A stretch of 29,410 bases of DNA, from positions 1-29,410 of the forward strand of contig JBGCED010000001.1 of the NCBI GenBank assembly GCA_045106055.1, in the 5' to 3' direction. This DNA comes from JBGCED01 sp045106055 (GTDB lineage: Bacteria > Pseudomonadota > Alphaproteobacteria > CBDDJK01). Position numbers and translations under genes: made by a program. Positions 9,201 through 15,734 of this stretch are shown here, in pieces. Position 1 is the stretch's first letter. Every line of letters begins with the position of its first letter. The notes beneath the pieces were generated by a model. The model was not told the DNA's origin. It worked only from the letters and a program-made list of their open reading frames with translations, and searched no databases.

Positions 9201-10479
9201 CAAAGAACATCCCTTGAATCAAAGCTTCAGCAGATTCCAAAGTTGGAGGCTCGCCCGGACGCATGACCCGATAAATATCAATCAGTGCATCATCGCGATT
9301 TTGGCATTTATCAACCGCCAGCGTATCGCGGATATAACCGCCAACCAGCACATTATCAATATAAAGGCAATTGACGCGATCATAATCAATCACCAGAAAA
9401 TCTTGCAGCATTTTATCTGTGATTTCATCCCCCGCTTCGGCAATGACCAGCCCTGTTTTTTCATTGATCACATCTTCGCTAAGATAGCGTCCTTGCAGCT
9501 GCTCACTTGAAATAAGAATTTCTTTAAACCCATCATCATCAAGCTTTTTCAGCGAACGCGGGGTTAATTTGCTGCCAGCTTCGGCAACAACTTCGCCTGT
9601 TCTTGCATCAATCAAATCATGTTCAACCCGTCCGCCGCGATAATGTTCAGCAACAAAATTCGTGACCCATCCGCGATCATCACGGCGATAGGTGATGGTT
9701 TTATAAAATAGGTTTAAAATTTCTTCGCGGGAATAGCCTTGAACCGATTCAATGTCAAATTCTTCGCCATTTGCACGCGCTGCCATTCTGCGATTATAAC
9801 TATCATCATTATCAAGCGCCATTAAAAGGGTTGAAACAGGCAATTTCCTGCGGCGATCAATCCGAACATTCAAAATATCTTTTGGATCAAAATCAACATC
9901 CAACCATGATCCGCGATAGGGAATGATTCGCGCCGAATAAAGGAATTTGCCCGATGAATGGGTGCGCCCGCGATCATGGTCAAAAAACACACCTGGTGAT
10001 CTGTGCATTTGGGAAACAATCACCCGTTCCGTGCCGTTAATCACAAAAGTGCCATGATTGGTCATTAAGGGAATATCGCCAATATAGACATCTTGTTCTT
10101 TAATATCGTGAACCGAACGCGATCCTGTATCTTCGTCAATATCCCATACAACCAGCCTTAGGGTAACGCGCAATGGTGCAGCATAAGTCAAGCCGCGCTG
10201 ACGGCATTCTTCAACATCAAATTTTGGTTTTTCAAGATCATAACGGTCAAATTCCAGCTGGGAACGCTCATTATAATCAATGATTGGAAAAGAGTTTTTG
10301 AAAACTTCTTGCAAACCTGTATTTTTGCGCGCATGGGGCAGCACACCAATTTGCAAAAACCCATCATAGGAGTTTTTCTGCACTTCAATCAAATTTGGCA
10401 TATCTGCCACATCTCTTAATTGCCCAAAGCTGCGGCGGATGCGTTTGCGACTTGTGAAAGAATGTGCCAACTTTGCCAT
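6250..10479 (-). CDS. rpoB: DNA-directed RNA polymerase subunit beta
   Basis: RNA polymerase beta subunit of 1409 residues, normal for alphaproteobacteria. The start is ATG 10479 with AGGA about nine bases upstream. The rifampicin-binding cluster lies at about 546-577 (GSSQLSQFMDQTNPLSE, then THKRRVSALGPGGL). The residues equivalent to E. coli D516, H526 and S531 are present (D555, H565, S570), with the Thr at 557 that alphaproteobacteria usually have; no common resistance substitution is visible. The C-terminal third contains GDKMAGRHGNKGV and ends in a long acidic tail (DEDDNYMDDNVDEGDI). It follows rplL after a 152-nt spacer containing a terminator-like hairpin and precedes rpoC. Confidence 0.98.
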   Translation of the reverse strand: MAKLAHSFTSRKRIRRSFGQLRDVADMPNLIEVQKNSYDGFLQIGVLPHARKNTGLQEVFKNSFPIIDYNERSQLEFDRYDLEKPKFDVEECRQRGLTYAAPLRVTLRLVVWDIDEDTGSRSVHDIKEQDVYIGDIPLMTNHGTFVINGTERVIVSQMHRSPGVFFDHDRGRTHSSGKFLYSARIIPYRGSWLDVDFDPKDILNVRIDRRRKLPVSTLLMALDNDDSYNRRMAARANGEEFDIESVQGYSREEILNLFYKTITYRRDDRGWVTNFVAEHYRGGRVEHDLIDARTGEVVAEAGSKLTPRSLKKLDDDGFKEILISSEQLQGRYLSEDVINEKTGLVIAEAGDEITDKMLQDFLVIDYDRVNCLYIDNVLVGGYIRDTLAVDKCQNRDDALIDIYRVMRPGEPPTLESAEALIQGMFFDAERYDLSAVGRVKMNARLGITMDEAPEDARILRREDVISIIRILCDLKDGRGDVDDIDHLGNRRVRSVGELLENQFRLGLVRMERATKERMGSVEVNTVMPHDLVNAKPVSASIKEFFGSSQLSQFMDQTNPLSEITHKRRVSALGPGGLTRERAGFEVRDVHPTHYGRICPIETPEGPNIGLINSLATYARVNPYGFIETPYRKVADGCVTDEVLYLSAMEEGRFTIAQANAPVDQKSNFTEDLVQCRRGGDYVVAAPNDIELMDVSPRQLVSVAAALIPFLENDDANRALMGSNMQRQAVPLMKAEAPLVGTGMESQVAQDSGVSTVARYSGVIDQVDATRIVVRRTGDAALEGTGVDIYQLQKFQRSNQSTCINQRPLVKVGDHVKTGDIIADGPATDLGELALGRNVLVAFMPWQGYNFEDSILISQRIVRDDVFTSIHIEEYEVAARDSKLGQEEITRDIPNVGEESLRNLDEAGIVYIGAEVEAGDVLVGKVTPKGESPMTPEERLLRAIFGEKAADVRDSSLRMPPGSKGTVVDVRVLSRRGIDKDERAYAIEKSEIELLAKDRDDERRILERSYRTQFLGLVEGQTVTFGPKGFPTGKVVTRVELEELTSAQMRQVTVADEKLNDSLESIRKHFDAAVAQVLARFEDKVSKVQAGDDLSPGVMKLVKVFVAVKRKLQPGDKMAGRHGNKGVISKIAPIEDMPYLEDGTHVDIVLNPLGVPSRMNVGQILETHLGWACASLGRQVSEAMAQYRANNALDGLRESIVKAYDHQGIADSIKDYSEADIVELGKNLSKGVPIATPVFDGAREEDINHSLDRAGISTSGQVRLVDGRTGEAFDRLVTVGYIYMLKLHHLVDDKLHARAVGPYSLVTQQPLGGKAQFGGQRFGEMEVWALEAYGAAYTLQEMLTVKSDDIQGRTKVYEAIVRGEDNFEPSVPESFNVLLKEIKALGLSIDPIDKDEDDNYMDDNVDEGDI

Positions 10480-10535
10480 GATCTTATTTCCTATTTCTTA
10501 TATTTTTATTAGATGCCTAGCTTAAACATAGGCGC

Positions 10536-10569
10536 GCATCATCTTTTTGTGATGATATTGAGATGATGC
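10536..10569 (-). promoter_or_regulatory. Second hairpin of the rplL-rpoB spacer, with an alternative pairing
   Basis: GCATCATCT (10536-10544) and AGATGATGC (10561-10569) are perfect 9-nt complements. ATCATC (10538-10543) can alternatively pair with GATGAT (10551-10556). The two folds exclude each other. They lie between the terminator-like hairpin and the rpoB start, where a read-through or processing switch would act. Role inferred from position only. Confidence 0.35.
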
Positions 10570-10582
10570 ACAAAAACACCTA

Positions 10583-10611
10583 CCCCTCTTATCTCAATGA
10601 AATAAGAGGGG
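10583..10611 (-). terminator. Attenuator-like hairpin between rplL and rpoB
   Basis: CCCCTCTTAT (10583-10592) and ATAAGAGGGG (10602-10611) form a perfect 10-bp stem with a 9-nt loop, 20 nt downstream of the rplL stop. On the minus strand the stem is followed by TAGG and then GTTTTTG, a displaced T-run. A partial terminator at this spot is well known in E. coli, where it makes ribosomal stalk protein exceed polymerase subunits. I infer the same job here; the displaced T-run fits incomplete termination. Confidence 0.6.
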
Positions 10612-10631
10612 CTAGATGCTGTAAAACAAGA

Positions 10632-11003
10632 TTACTTCAGTTCAACTTTCGCGCCTGCGCCTTCAAGCTGTTCTTTCAATTTTGCAGCGTCTTCTTTTGA
10701 AACGCCTTCTTTAACTGCTTTTGGTGCTGATTCAACAAGTTCTTTTGCTTCTTTTAGCCCAAGACCCGTGATCGCACGAACTTCTTTAATCACATTGATT
10801 TTAGAAGCGCCCGCTTCCGTTAAAACAACATCAAAGCTGTCTTTTTCTTCAGCAGCAGCGGCAGCTGGCGCAGCAGCGGCAGCAGCGGCCACAGGCGCAG
10901 CGGCGGAAACGCCCCATTTATCTTCTAGTAATTTTGAAAGTTCTGCAGCTTCCAATACGGTAAGTGCGGATAAATCGTCAACAATTTTATTTAAATCGGC
11001 CAT
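10632..11003 (-). CDS. rplL: 50S ribosomal protein L7/L12
   Basis: The ribosomal stalk protein that recruits translational GTPases. I choose ATG 11003, giving 123 residues (MADLNKIVDDLSAL), because GGAG lies 6 nt upstream; a TTG at 11015 would again overlap the Shine-Dalgarno. The N-terminal dimerisation domain (1-33) is followed by an Ala/Pro-rich flexible hinge (about 34-52, mostly alanine). The C-terminal factor-binding domain contains INVIKEVRAITGLGLKEAK and ends AKVELK. It sits 68 nt after rplJ, and its binding to L10 as dimers forms the stalk. Confidence 0.97.
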   Translation of the reverse strand: MADLNKIVDDLSALTVLEAAELSKLLEDKWGVSAAAPVAAAAAAAPAAAAAEEKDSFDVVLTEAGASKINVIKEVRAITGLGLKEAKELVESAPKAVKEGVSKEDAAKLKEQLEGAGAKVELK

Positions 11004-11071
11004 TATAATCTCCAATAATTTTATTTTAATTTTTTAACTTAAACTTTTCTGTCCTAAACTTGCATTCAAGC

Positions 11072-11581
11072 TTATTCGCTGCTGCCATAAGCAGAAAAAA
11101 CCCGCGCCAACTGACCTGCTGGTGCTTGAACCACAGAGGCAATTTTGCCTGCTGGGGCTTGAAGCAAGCCAACCAATTTACCGCGCAATTCATCAAGACT
11201 TGGCAAGGATGCCAAGACTTCAACATCATGAAGCTCGAACAAGCGACCATCGGAAGCACCGCAAACCACTTTCAGCTTGCTGTTTTCCTTAGCATAATCA
11301 ACGGCAACTTTTGCAGCAGCCACAGGATCTTCAGAATAAAAGATCGCGGTTGGCCCTGTAAAATGATCCGTCAATGCTTCAAAAGCCGTTCCCTTTGCAG
11401 CAAGTTTTGCAAGCGAATTTTTGGTGACCATATAACCGCCACCAGTCGCACGCGCCTTTGCCCGCAGGTCACTATCTTCATTCACATTCATCCCTTGCTG
11501 CGATGAGATCACAACAAGATTAGAATTTGCGAAGATCGCCTGAAGTTTAGCGACCAGAGCTTTTTTCTTTGATTTTTCCAC
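11072..11581 (-). CDS. rplJ: 50S ribosomal protein L10
   Basis: L10 forms the base of the ribosomal stalk and anchors L7/L12 dimers through its C-terminal helix (GQLARVFSAYGSSE end). It has 169 residues, the usual length. The start is GTG 11581, chosen because GGAGACGATCAGTG gives GGAG at 7 nt spacing and the protein then begins MEKSKKKALVAKL as family members do. L10, with L7/L12, usually represses its own operon by binding the mRNA leader, and a long structured leader lies directly upstream. Confidence 0.96.
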   Translation of the reverse strand: MEKSKKKALVAKLQAIFANSNLVVISSQQGMNVNEDSDLRAKARATGGGYMVTKNSLAKLAAKGTAFEALTDHFTGPTAIFYSEDPVAAAKVAVDYAKENSKLKVVCGASDGRLFELHDVEVLASLPSLDELRGKLVGLLQAPAGKIASVVQAPAGQLARVFSAYGSSE

Positions 11582-11901
11582 TGATCGTCTCCATTAAAAT
11601 GAACATAACATTTACAATTTTTACAAAATATATGGTTAACAATAAAATAAGCCCACCATAACAGCTTATTTCTTACCCAATCTCCCGCCCGTATGCGAAG
11701 ATCAGGGTCACCATATATTCAGCCAAATCAGCATGAATATTGAAGATTAAAATTCCTGATCCCACCCATCTCATGAAGGCAAATTTAAGGTAAATATTTA
11801 AAAAAACATTTACCGCCGTCAATCTCGGACAAGGGTTATCTTTACCAAACAAAACAGTTACGCTTACTTTTTTTTGCATCGCCTTCATTAAAGGCAATTT
11901 A
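11582..11901 (-). promoter_or_regulatory. rplJ 5' leader, candidate L10 autoregulatory RNA
   Basis: A 320-nt non-coding spacer between rplA and rplJ. On the minus strand it contains CCTTGTCCGAGATTGACGG, which resembles the conserved part of L10 leaders, directly followed by GGTAAAT/ATTTACC (11789-11814). Next come a long-range pair (11700-11706 with 11755-11761, 7 bp) that encloses a second hairpin (11715-11740, 7 bp), and a late hairpin 11645-11671 (8 bp) with a T-rich 3' side. Three or more nested elements in an AT-rich spacer before rplJ fit the known L10(L12)4-binding leader. A promoter may also lie here but I cannot point to one. Confidence 0.5.
11645..11671 (-). terminator. Possible attenuator hairpin in the rplJ leader
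   Basis: AAATAAGC (11645-11652) and GCTTATTT (11664-11671) form an 8-bp stem, read on the minus strand as a stem whose 3' side runs into TTTTATTG. TATGGT in its loop can pair with ACCATA downstream, a possible competing fold. GC content is low, so termination would be weak. Confidence 0.3.
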
Positions 11902-12597
11902 TTAATCTTGAAAGCTTCCAAGATCAAGCTTGATGCCAGGACCCATGGTCGAGGACACAGAAGCGCGCTGAAGATAAGTTCCCTTTGCGCCGCTTGGTCT
12001 TGCGCTTTGAACCGCACGCACCAATGCTTTAATATTGTCGCTTAATGCTTCCTTGTCAAAGCTGGCTTTGCCAACGCCCGCATGGACAATGCCTGATTTT
12101 TCTGCGCGGAATTGAACATCGCCGCCTTTTGCAGATTTCACCGCATCCACCACATTTGGGGTTACCGTTCCAAGTTTTGGATTTGGCATTAGCCCTCTTG
12201 GACCAAGCACTTTACCCAAACGCCCGACAATCGCCATCATATCAGGCGTTGCGATACAGCGATCAAAATCCATCCAACCGCCTTGGATTTTTTCCATTAA
12301 ATCTTCTGCGCCAACCGCATCCGCACCCGCTGCCAAAGCAGCTTCGGCTTTTTCTGCGCGCGCAAAAACCGCAACGCGCACGGTTTTGCCTGTGCCGTGG
12401 GGCAGGCTAATCACGCCGCGCACCTGCTGATCCGCATGACGGGTATCCACCCCTAAATTCAAGGAAATTTCGACCGTCTCATCAAATTTTGCATTTGCAT
12501 TATTTTTGATCAAATCGACCGCTTTATTCAAAGCAATCAACTGATTGCGATCAAATTGCTTATATGCAGCTTGTAATTTTTTACCTGTTTTTGCCAT
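11902..12597 (-). CDS. rplA: 50S ribosomal protein L1
   Basis: A 231-residue L1 protein, normal length, part of the mobile L1 stalk near the tRNA exit site. Recognisable stretches are GTGKTVRVAVFARAEKAEAA, the signature-like region around VGRLGKVLGPRGLMPNPKLG (about 130-149) and the ending PGIKLDLGSF. The start is ATG 12597 with GGAG inside the last codons of rplK, only 3 nt after the rplK stop, so the two genes are translationally coupled. In other bacteria L1 represses this cistron pair by binding the rplK leader. Confidence 0.97.
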   Translation of the reverse strand: MAKTGKKLQAAYKQFDRNQLIALNKAVDLIKNNANAKFDETVEISLNLGVDTRHADQQVRGVISLPHGTGKTVRVAVFARAEKAEAALAAGADAVGAEDLMEKIQGGWMDFDRCIATPDMMAIVGRLGKVLGPRGLMPNPKLGTVTPNVVDAVKSAKGGDVQFRAEKSGIVHAGVGKASFDKEALSDNIKALVRAVQSARPSGAKGTYLQRASVSSTMGPGIKLDLGSFQD

Positions 12598-12600
12598 TTT

Positions 12601-13035
12601 TTAAGACTCCACCACATCAATGCCCATGGAACGCGCGGTGCCTGCAATGGATTGCATTGCACTTTCAACCGTTACCGCATTCATATCTTGCATTTTATTG
12701 GTTGCAATTTGTTCGATTTGCGCTTTTGTTACTTTTCCAACCTTATTTTTATTCGGTTCGGATGATCCCTTTGCTTCGCCAACCGCTTTTAGCAGAAAAT
12801 AGCTAACGGGGGGCTGTCTTGTTTCAAAGGTAAAGCTTCTATCTTCAAACGCTGTGATCGTGACTGGAATAGGCGTTCCAGGCTCAAAATCTTGTGTCGC
12901 TGCATTAAACGCCTTACAAAAATCCATAATGTTGAGACCGCGTGAACCAAGTGCTGGCCCGACTGGCGGCGCAGGCGCTGCTTTGCCCGCCTTAATCATG
13001 AGCTTGATATAGCCCGCTACTTTCTTTTTTGCCAT
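12601..13035 (-). CDS. rplK: 50S ribosomal protein L11
   Basis: A 144-residue L11, usual length. It is part of the GTPase-associated centre with L10 and 23S rRNA. It begins MAKKKVAGYIKLMIKAGKAAPAPPVGPALG, with the conserved proline-rich N-terminal segment that thiostrepton-type drugs contact, and ends with the RNA-binding domain (MNAVTVESAMQSIAGTARSM). The start is ATG 13035 with a purine-rich AGAGAAG upstream. A 228-nt spacer separates it from nusG. Confidence 0.97.
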   Translation of the reverse strand: MAKKKVAGYIKLMIKAGKAAPAPPVGPALGSRGLNIMDFCKAFNAATQDFEPGTPIPVTITAFEDRSFTFETRQPPVSYFLLKAVGEAKGSSEPNKNKVGKVTKAQIEQIATNKMQDMNAVTVESAMQSIAGTARSMGIDVVES

Positions 13036-13071
13036 AATATTCTTCTCTTACAAAGTTTTAAGTGTACCGCT

Positions 13072-13135
13072 TTTATATATGCAATATGCTTATATAAATA
13101 CGGCATGGGTTTTACCTTAAGCCTTGCGGCTTTAA
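13072..13135 (-). promoter_or_regulatory. Structured AT-rich stretch upstream of rplK
   Basis: Two inverted repeats precede rplK. TTTATATA/TATATAAA (13072-13079 with 13091-13098) is AT-only. AAGCC-GCAA-GGCTT (13119-13132 on the minus strand) is a 5-bp stem closed by a GNRA tetraloop. In many bacteria this spacer holds the rplK promoter and the L1-binding leader; both are possible here but no clear -35/-10 pair is visible. Confidence 0.3.
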
Positions 13136-13206
13136 ATTGCCGTGGTGCGCATTAAAATTAAGCCCGATTTTAAGACCACTCTTAACTTTTCAGCTTCCAC
13201 AACAAT

Positions 13207-13254
13207 CTTATTCACCGTGCATAATGCACGATCATTCACCGTGCGTAACGCACG
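13207..13254 (-). repeat. Two tandem 24-bp units, each a perfect hairpin
   Basis: Units 13207-13230 and 13231-13254 differ at three positions. Each holds a 6-bp stem with a 3-nt loop: CGTGCA/TGCACG at 13215-13229 and CGTGCG/CGCACG at 13239-13253. Two of the three differences are a matched pair (A-T in one unit, G-C in the other), so the stem is preserved. The array begins 10 nt after the nusG stop. No T-run follows, so it is not a classical terminator; RNA stabilisation, processing or a REP-like element are options. Confidence 0.8.
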
Positions 13255-13263
13255 ATAAAATTC

Positions 13264-13797
13264 TTATAATTTCTCCACCTGCGAATAATCAAGATCAACG
13301 CGGGTTGCACGGCTAAAGATGGACACCATCACTTTTAGGCGGCTTTTAACACTGTCAACTTCTTCAACCACGCCGTTAAAGGATGCAAATGGCCCATCGG
13401 ATACCCGAATTTGTTCGCCAATTTCAAAATCAATTGCGGGGCGTGGATTTTCAACCCCTTCTTTAACTTGATATAAAATATGCTGCGCTTCTTTTTCCGA
13501 CATGGGAATGGGCGTTTTCCCCCTGGAACTTGGGAAGCCAACCACTTTTGGATTATCATTCACCAAATGCCAGCTTGCATTATTCATGTGCATTTTGACC
13601 ATGATATAGCCTGGAAAATATTTACGCTCTGTGGTCACTTTCTTGCCGCGCCGAATGCTTACCACCTCTTCGGTTGGCACAAGCACTTCTTCGATTAAAG
13701 CATCAAGCCCTTCAGCCGCTGCTTGCTCGTCAATGCGTTCGGCAACTTTGTTTTCAAAGCCTGAATGAACTTGAACAATATACCAATTTGCTGACAC
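13264..13797 (-). CDS. nusG: Transcription termination/antitermination protein NusG
   Basis: A 177-residue NusG, normal length. It binds RNA polymerase beta' to increase elongation and links it to Rho or the ribosome. The NGN domain (1-110) begins SANWYIVQVHSGFENKVAERI and contains RKYFPGYIMVKMHMN. The C-terminal KOW domain contains VSDGPFASFNGVVEEVDSVK. The start is GTG 13797 with AAAGGA upstream, the only start that gives the full NGN domain. It is 53 nt downstream of secE, the standard pair. Confidence 0.97.
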   Translation of the reverse strand: MSANWYIVQVHSGFENKVAERIDEQAAAEGLDALIEEVLVPTEEVVSIRRGKKVTTERKYFPGYIMVKMHMNNASWHLVNDNPKVVGFPSSRGKTPIPMSEKEAQHILYQVKEGVENPRPAIDFEIGEQIRVSDGPFASFNGVVEEVDSVKSRLKVMVSIFSRATRVDLDYSQVEKL

Positions 13798-13850
13798 CTG
13801 TTAAATTCCTTTAATCAAATTAAAAATAAAGCGTTGTTTCAAGCTTGAAA

Positions 13851-14093
13851 TCAACCAATAAGCAACCGCACCGCCCATGCAATCACCTGATCCACGCCCA
13901 GAAAAAACAGCCCCATAATGCTTGCCATGATCAGCACCATAATCGTGCCAAGCATGGTTTCCTTACGGGTTGGCCACACCACTTTTTTGGCTTCAGAGCG
14001 AACTTCACGAATAAATTGCGCGGGTGATGTTCTTGCAGCTGATGCTTTTGCTGCTGATGTGCCTTGCGATTCCACCTGTTTATTTTTGGACAT
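13851..14093 (-). CDS. secE: Preprotein translocase subunit SecE
   Basis: An 80-residue single-span SecE, the short form typical of alphaproteobacteria and essential for the SecYEG channel in the inner membrane. A polar Ala/Ser-rich N-terminus is followed by the conserved amphipathic segment FIREVRSEAKKVVWPTRKET (about 27-46) and one membrane helix (about 48-72). The start is ATG 14093. No tRNA-Trp gene, its frequent upstream neighbour, is seen. Confidence 0.95.
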   Translation of the reverse strand: MSKNKQVESQGTSAAKASAARTSPAQFIREVRSEAKKVVWPTRKETMLGTIMVLIMASIMGLFFLGVDQVIAWAVRLLIG

Positions 14094-14374
14094 TAAATCT
14101 TAATCTTTATATGGTTAACGCCCCTTAATTTAGGGCTTATATTTCCCATCAAGACCCATATAAAACCATCAAAAACCCCGCCTTGCATATATGAAATATA
14201 CAAAACGCAGCGTCTTTATAAACATTAGATATAGGTCAAGATTTTTGGTTTAATACACCGAAGCAAGGAATGGCGCAACCGCTTTTTTTGAAAATATTTC
14301 ATTAAGCATGGACGGCATCTTGAAAAAACAATTAAAATTTTTATATCTTATGCTGGACAACAATAAGTTTAATA
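14094..14374. other. Non-coding spacer between cobB end and secE start
   Basis: A 281-bp AT-rich gap with no tRNA or gene. It holds TATATGG/CCATATA flanks around a GCCC/GGGC hairpin (about 14120-14136) just upstream of secE. On the minus strand TTGACC (14234-14239) and TATAAA (14215-14220) resemble promoter elements but are only 13 bp apart, so I do not call a promoter. The secE-rpoC operon promoter is expected here. Confidence 0.4.
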
Positions 14375-15727
14375 TTAAGATTGGGCGATAATGTGATGGT
14401 AGCTGCCGCTAATATGGTTAAGAATGCTGCCATGATGATCAATAGGATCGCCATTTGCAGCGCTGCCTGAAAATAAGGGCGGGGCTTGCGGCAGATCGCG
14501 TTCAAGCATTGCGGAATAATGAAATTCATGGGCAATATAATGCCAATCTGGGCTGGGGCTGCGCCCAAAGGGTGCGGGGTTAAGCGGGGTTAAATAACGA
14601 TAGCCCAAATGCAGGCGCGGGGCTTCAAAGCTGGTCACATGCGGCAATAGCCCCAGCATTTTATGTGCTTTTCCATGTTTATCAATGATCGCCTCTCCAA
14701 GCAGCATATAGCCCCCACATTCGCCATAAATCGGAATGTTGCGCGCGGATAAATCCAGCAATCCTGTTTTAAAATCGGTTGCTGCCATTATTTGTTTCAA
14801 AAAAAGCTCTGGATAGCCCCCTGCAAGCAATATAAAATCAGCAATCTCTGGCGGGGCTTCATTGTTAAGCGGAGAGAAAAAATACAAATTCGCGCCCATC
14901 TTGCGCCAATGCATAACCAAATGCGGATATAGAAAGTTAAAGGCGGCATCCTTTGCAATGGCAATATGCTGCGCGGGGGGGGCTGGCAGCTGCGGGTTTG
15001 GAAAGGGTAAATTGGCTGGGGCGGCAAGCGGTTTAAAGCATGCCATAATTTGATCCAAATCAATATGCTGTGTGATCCATTGGCTGGCCCGTTCAATCAG
15101 CGGTTCAAGCTTGCTTGCTTGATCAAGCTCACTTGCTTGAATAAGCCCCAAATGGCGATTTTCCAAGGTTAAGTCTTTTTGAAATGGCAACAGCCCCAAT
15201 AAGGGCAAATTTAACGCTTTTGCCGCGCCCAAAATTAGATCACCATGCCGTTTGCTAAGCACTTGATTGAAAATTACACCGCAAATTCTGCCCGCAGGAT
15301 AAAATGCCTGATGGTTTTTGATCAGGCTTGCAGCAATCATCGCGGTGCTTTGTGCGCTGCCCTTTGCATTTAAAATTAAAATAATCGGGCAATCAAGCGT
15401 GCTTGCAAGCGCTGCCGCGCTGCCCTTTCCTTGATCACTGCCATCATAAAGCCCCATTGCCGCTTCAATCAGCACGCAATCCCCCGCCTGTTCCAAGACA
15501 AGATGCTGCAATAAGGGCGCATTCATCGCAAAACCATCCAAATTTACCGATGGTTCCCCGCTTGCAAAAGAATGAAAGGCAGGATCAATATAATCGGGCC
15601 CTGATTTTGCGGGCGCAACCGCAATGCCATAATGTTTCAAAGCACGCAGCAAGCCAAGCATGATCAAGGTCTTGCCGCTGTTTGACGCGGTCGCTGCAAG
15701 CATTAAGATGGATTTTTTAGCTGTCAT
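14375..15727 (-). CDS. cobB: Cobyrinate (hydrogenobyrinate) a,c-diamide synthase
   Basis: Glutamine-dependent ligase that amidates the a and c acetate side chains of the corrin ring in cobalamin synthesis (CobB/CbiA family). I start it at ATG 15727 (MTAKKSILMLAAT, 450 residues) rather than 63 nt earlier, because this leaves a 7-nt gap after cobA and the ATP-binding loop ASNSGKT then falls at 14-20 as in the family. The C-terminal class I glutamine amidotransferase domain has YGECGGYM with nucleophile Cys about 337 and the catalytic His in GSYHH about 444. The coding strand carries an unbroken run of eight C (14975-14982). It follows cobA in one operon. Confidence 0.93.
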   Translation of the reverse strand: MTAKKSILMLAATASNSGKTLIMLGLLRALKHYGIAVAPAKSGPDYIDPAFHSFASGEPSVNLDGFAMNAPLLQHLVLEQAGDCVLIEAAMGLYDGSDQGKGSAAALASTLDCPIILILNAKGSAQSTAMIAASLIKNHQAFYPAGRICGVIFNQVLSKRHGDLILGAAKALNLPLLGLLPFQKDLTLENRHLGLIQASELDQASKLEPLIERASQWITQHIDLDQIMACFKPLAAPANLPFPNPQLPAPPAQHIAIAKDAAFNFLYPHLVMHWRKMGANLYFFSPLNNEAPPEIADFILLAGGYPELFLKQIMAATDFKTGLLDLSARNIPIYGECGGYMLLGEAIIDKHGKAHKMLGLLPHVTSFEAPRLHLGYRYLTPLNPAPFGRSPSPDWHYIAHEFHYSAMLERDLPQAPPLFSGSAANGDPIDHHGSILNHISGSYHHIIAQS

Positions 15728-15734
15728 AAAACAA

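Noticed and set aside
10865..10915. GCAGCAGCGGC-type repeat in rplL
   Set aside because: It simply encodes the Ala-rich hinge found in all L7/L12 proteins.
11004..11015. Four-codon extension of L7/L12 from a TTG at 11015
   Set aside because: Same situation: the extension covers GGAG, and the family starts at MADLNK.
11060..11506. 148-codon open frame on the plus strand opposite rplJ
   Set aside because: Fully antisense to rplJ, no ribosome-binding site, and composition typical of a shadow frame.
11673..12017. 114-codon minus-strand frame running from rplA into the rplJ leader
   Set aside because: It begins inside rplA in another frame and shows no protein-like composition; the leader is better explained as RNA structure.
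14094..14374. Possible tRNA-Trp upstream of secE
   Set aside because: No cloverleaf arms, no GTTC-type T-loop sequence and no CCA-like end on either strand.
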